Source: Artemisia argyi (lineage: Eukaryota > Streptophyta > Magnoliopsida > Asterales > Asteraceae). From it: a stretch of 64,000 nt of DNA. The notes under the pieces are model-generated. The model ran no database searches. It saw only the letters and a program-made list of their open reading frames with translations, and was not told where the DNA came from. How positions within the stretch are numbered: position 1 is the stretch's first letter; each line of letters starts with the position of its first letter. This document shows positions 61,778-64,000 of the stretch, piece after piece. Made by a program: the position numbers and the translations under genes. The stretch covers positions 95,837,844 to 95,901,843 of the forward strand of contig CM060694.1 in assembly GCA_030686995.1 (NCBI GenBank). Direction: 5' to 3'.

Positions 61778-63083
61778 TCTCGATCAATGAGAAAATCGGC
61801 TCTCAAAATAGTGTAGTGCAAAAACTGTTTTTCTATACTTAGAAAATATTTCTATTAGTGCTGATGGAAATATATATGATTTGTCGGTTTTCAAACGCGT
61901 GTATCTCGGTCATTATAAGCTCGTTTTCTACGTTCTTTATATCCACGGCTTCGTATTAACATGTACTAACATATTTTCAGTAGGTCGGCTCCTCTAGATC
62001 ATGTCTAACACCTCGTTTTGTCCGTTGATTCTCGGCAAAGAGCATGCAAATTTTCAGAAATTAGTTTTTCGTCGATAAACTTAGAAAAATCATAACTTTC
62101 TCGTAGTAAGTCGGTTTTTACTCATTCAAGCGGCCATGGTTTAGTTTTTGAAAGTATTTTCTGAATATGAAGGCCAAAATATTTCAAAGTTTATTGAGTT
62201 TTTCACATTTCATGTTTTAGTACAGTAGGTTTTTATATAGTGTTAAAACTCATTTTCTTTGTTCTAAACTTGATCATACCACTTCAAATCAACTCCACAA
62301 GTACTCTAATCCTACCATACACCTTCTTAGGGTGTCATGGGGTCCTAAACTTTTCCAAAAATGATAGATTACATAAAACCACTAGTTATTAATTTTTAGT
62401 TCATATTAATTATAAAAACAAGTAAAAGTGGATATAACATATGTATATTTGCATTTCTTGTACTAGTAAAATGAAATAGATCAACGATAGGTAGTGTAAG
62501 ATTATGAAAAATTATCTAGTAACTTACCTAAGTGATTGTGAAAAGATGGTGATGAAAACCTAGGTTTACTTCAAAATTACAAGCTTAAACCCTTATTACA
62601 ACACTAGTAACCTTGTGTAATACTTGATCTTGTGAATATTTTGGTTCTTGTTCTTGTTTTTTGGAAGTGGTCGACACCACAAGGAGCAAGAGAGATCCAT
62701 TTTGTGAAAGTTTACTTGAAGTATTATGTTGTATGTGTACTTTTGTGACTAGTTATACAAATATCTTACTTTTAATAGTTTAATATAGTATGTAGTAGAT
62801 ATACTTTGAAATTTTTGACAAGAATTATTGTGAGATGGAGTGTGTCGACAGATTTTCATGGAAAAAGGGGGAGGGGAGTTGGTTTGCTTTAAATGTGTGG
62901 ATTTTTGTTAGATTTTATGATATTTTGTGTAGTATATATATACTTTTGGGTATTGAGTTAGCTATAAAGAAATTTTAACGGAACAAAATAAAATACAATG
63001 AAGTCATAAAACTTATAAAAATGTATTTTGTATAAGTATTGGGTGTTTAAATAATTGCCATTTCGTAATTACGTAAATCATCG

Positions 63084-63086
<3 letters not shown>

Positions 63087-63178
<92 letters not shown>
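63087..63178. repeat. (AT)n microsatellite in LTR-C
   Basis: About 90 bp of AT dinucleotide. It gives a spurious Ile-Tyr ORF. Confidence 0.95.
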
Positions 63179-63181
<3 letters not shown>

Positions 63182-64000
63182 ACGATATATATACCAAATA
63201 AATTCAAAACACCGGGTAAACTAATAATTTAATTTTTGTAGCACTATAAGGAGTGTGAAAATATATTAGGATCATTGTGAGAAGTGTCGGATGTGTTGTT
63301 CAAAATTATTGATCGCGTGTTAACGTTTATTTAAAAATTAACTATACGTAAATTGAAATTATATAAATCCTACGAGTGGAATAGTATGCAAATGATGTAG
63401 TGATGATATGTAGACTAACTCTAGTCTATGAATGTACTATGAATGATGCCTCATGAATACGCGTCTTAACCCTCACGGTTACGCGAAATGAATACTCATA
63501 AACCTAGTTTACGTGAAATGATGAATAATGAAATAAATAGTGATTTGAAAATGACCTGAATTTACGAATTGTGACATTTTGTGTCCTGGTTCCGTCCCTG
63601 CACATGAGGGTAGAGTTGAGCCACCTAAGTGCATGTCATGGTTAGGCACTACCATAATACAGGATGAACATATAGGTGATCTTGATACGAGGAATGATGA
63701 GGAAAATAATGCAAGCCCACTAAGTACTCTACAAGTCCCACCATCATTTGAGGCATACACACCGCCCCTGACTTACCTGGAAGAAGTAGAAGAGACTATA
63801 GGAACCCCAATAAAGGTAGAGCCCTTAGACCAAGCATCACTTGAGGATATATGTTTGAATACTTGTAATGATAACCTTACTCCTAGTTCTATAGAATTTC
63901 CTAGTGTTGATGAACCGGAACCTCAATCTTTACACACCTTTCCATCCTTAGATTTACATCCAGGAGACAAAAGAGGAACCGACCCACCCATCAACCAATA

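Larger units (their letters stand above)
59784..63576 (-). mobile_element. Ty3/gypsy solo LTR (LTR-C), 3.79 kb with insert
   Basis: On the minus strand it starts TGTCACAATTCGTAAATTC (63576) and ends GGGGGTGTGACA (59784). The TSD TTTTG lies at 59779-59783 and 63577-63581. It is related to LTR-A and LTR-B. No internal region remains. It contains a 767-bp secondary insertion and an (AT)n run at 63087-63178. Confidence 0.9.
59624..63600. mobile_element. hAT-type MITE carrying a gypsy solo LTR
   Basis: Ends CAGTGACGGAACCAAGG (left) and CAGGGACGGAACCAGG (right, complement). The 8-bp TSD CACATGAG lies at 59616-59623 and 63601-63608, the length typical of hAT. Without the inner LTR the element is only about 180 bp, so it is non-autonomous. 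Confidence 0.88.
59217..64000 (+). pseudogene. Element ORF after the PBS, split by nested insertions
   Basis: Coding-like parts are 59217-59623 and 63609-64000 (open at the window end). The first starts MADEIPFRSLTIEEQLYF and shifts frame near 59335 (stop at 59343 in the first frame). The second frame runs to the hAT insertion. After removal of the insertion and one TSD copy, the frame carries on into an acidic Glu/Pro-rich stretch with no stop to the window edge. No zinc finger, protease or RT is visible in this part. It is placed like gag of the non-autonomous element at 3854-16733 and is similarly acidic, but I do not recognise a domain. Confidence 0.6.

Noticed and set aside
63013..63207. 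64-aa Ile-Tyr ORF
   Set aside because: Translation of an AT microsatellite.

Overview
This window is nuclear DNA from a flowering plant: genes with many introns, mostly GT-AG, sit in a dense, nested field of retrotransposons, Helitrons and MITEs. The cysteine-rich ORF style of the element at 3854-16733 resembles predicted proteins I associate with Asteraceae (daisy family, for example Tanacetum or Artemisia). That family guess is from memory and unverified. No rRNA, tRNA or CRISPR was seen.

Three host genes look intact. (1) 21555-25353 (+) encodes a nuclear-encoded translation initiation factor IF3, probably mitochondrial, 441 aa in 8 coding exons, with one GC-AG intron and an Arg/Gly-rich tail. 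(2) 26475-34245 (-) encodes an RLCK-VI/RBK-type protein kinase, about 495 aa in 8 exons, whose introns hold a three-LTR TRIM array and a small Helitron. Genes 1 and 2 converge. (3) 46417-49913 (-) encodes a 334-aa coiled-coil protein of the At4g15545-like family in 9 exons. A fourth locus, 16734-17467 (-), is a Myb/SANT-like pseudogene cut by an LTR element.

Layout: 1-3853, 3' end and LTR of a Ty3/gypsy element. 3854-16733, a head-to-tail array of a non-autonomous LTR element with an Athila/Tat-type primer-binding site (minus strand). 16734-20690, Myb/SANT pseudogene, AT-rich DNA and Helitrons. 20691-34590, IF3 and kinase genes. 34591-45557, a Ty1/copia element whose ORF is interrupted by a gypsy solo LTR, followed in tandem by a truncated second copy that carries the same interruption. 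45558-49913, the coiled-coil gene. 49914-57398, minisatellite, decayed gypsy gag-protease and LTR-like debris. 57399-64000, another Athila/Tat-PBS element (plus strand) carrying a four-level nest: ORF > hAT MITE > gypsy solo LTR > 767-bp insert, with a target-site duplication (TSD) visible at each insertion step.

Main theme: three unrelated LTR families here (8.2-kb, 1.5-kb and 8.3-kb units) show LTR-internal-LTR-internal tandem structure. Two gypsy LTRs are solo LTRs with perfect 5-bp TSDs. Tandem arrays and solo LTRs are the two reciprocal products of unequal LTR-LTR recombination, so the locus looks like a hotspot for that process. An assembly artefact must be excluded with long reads.
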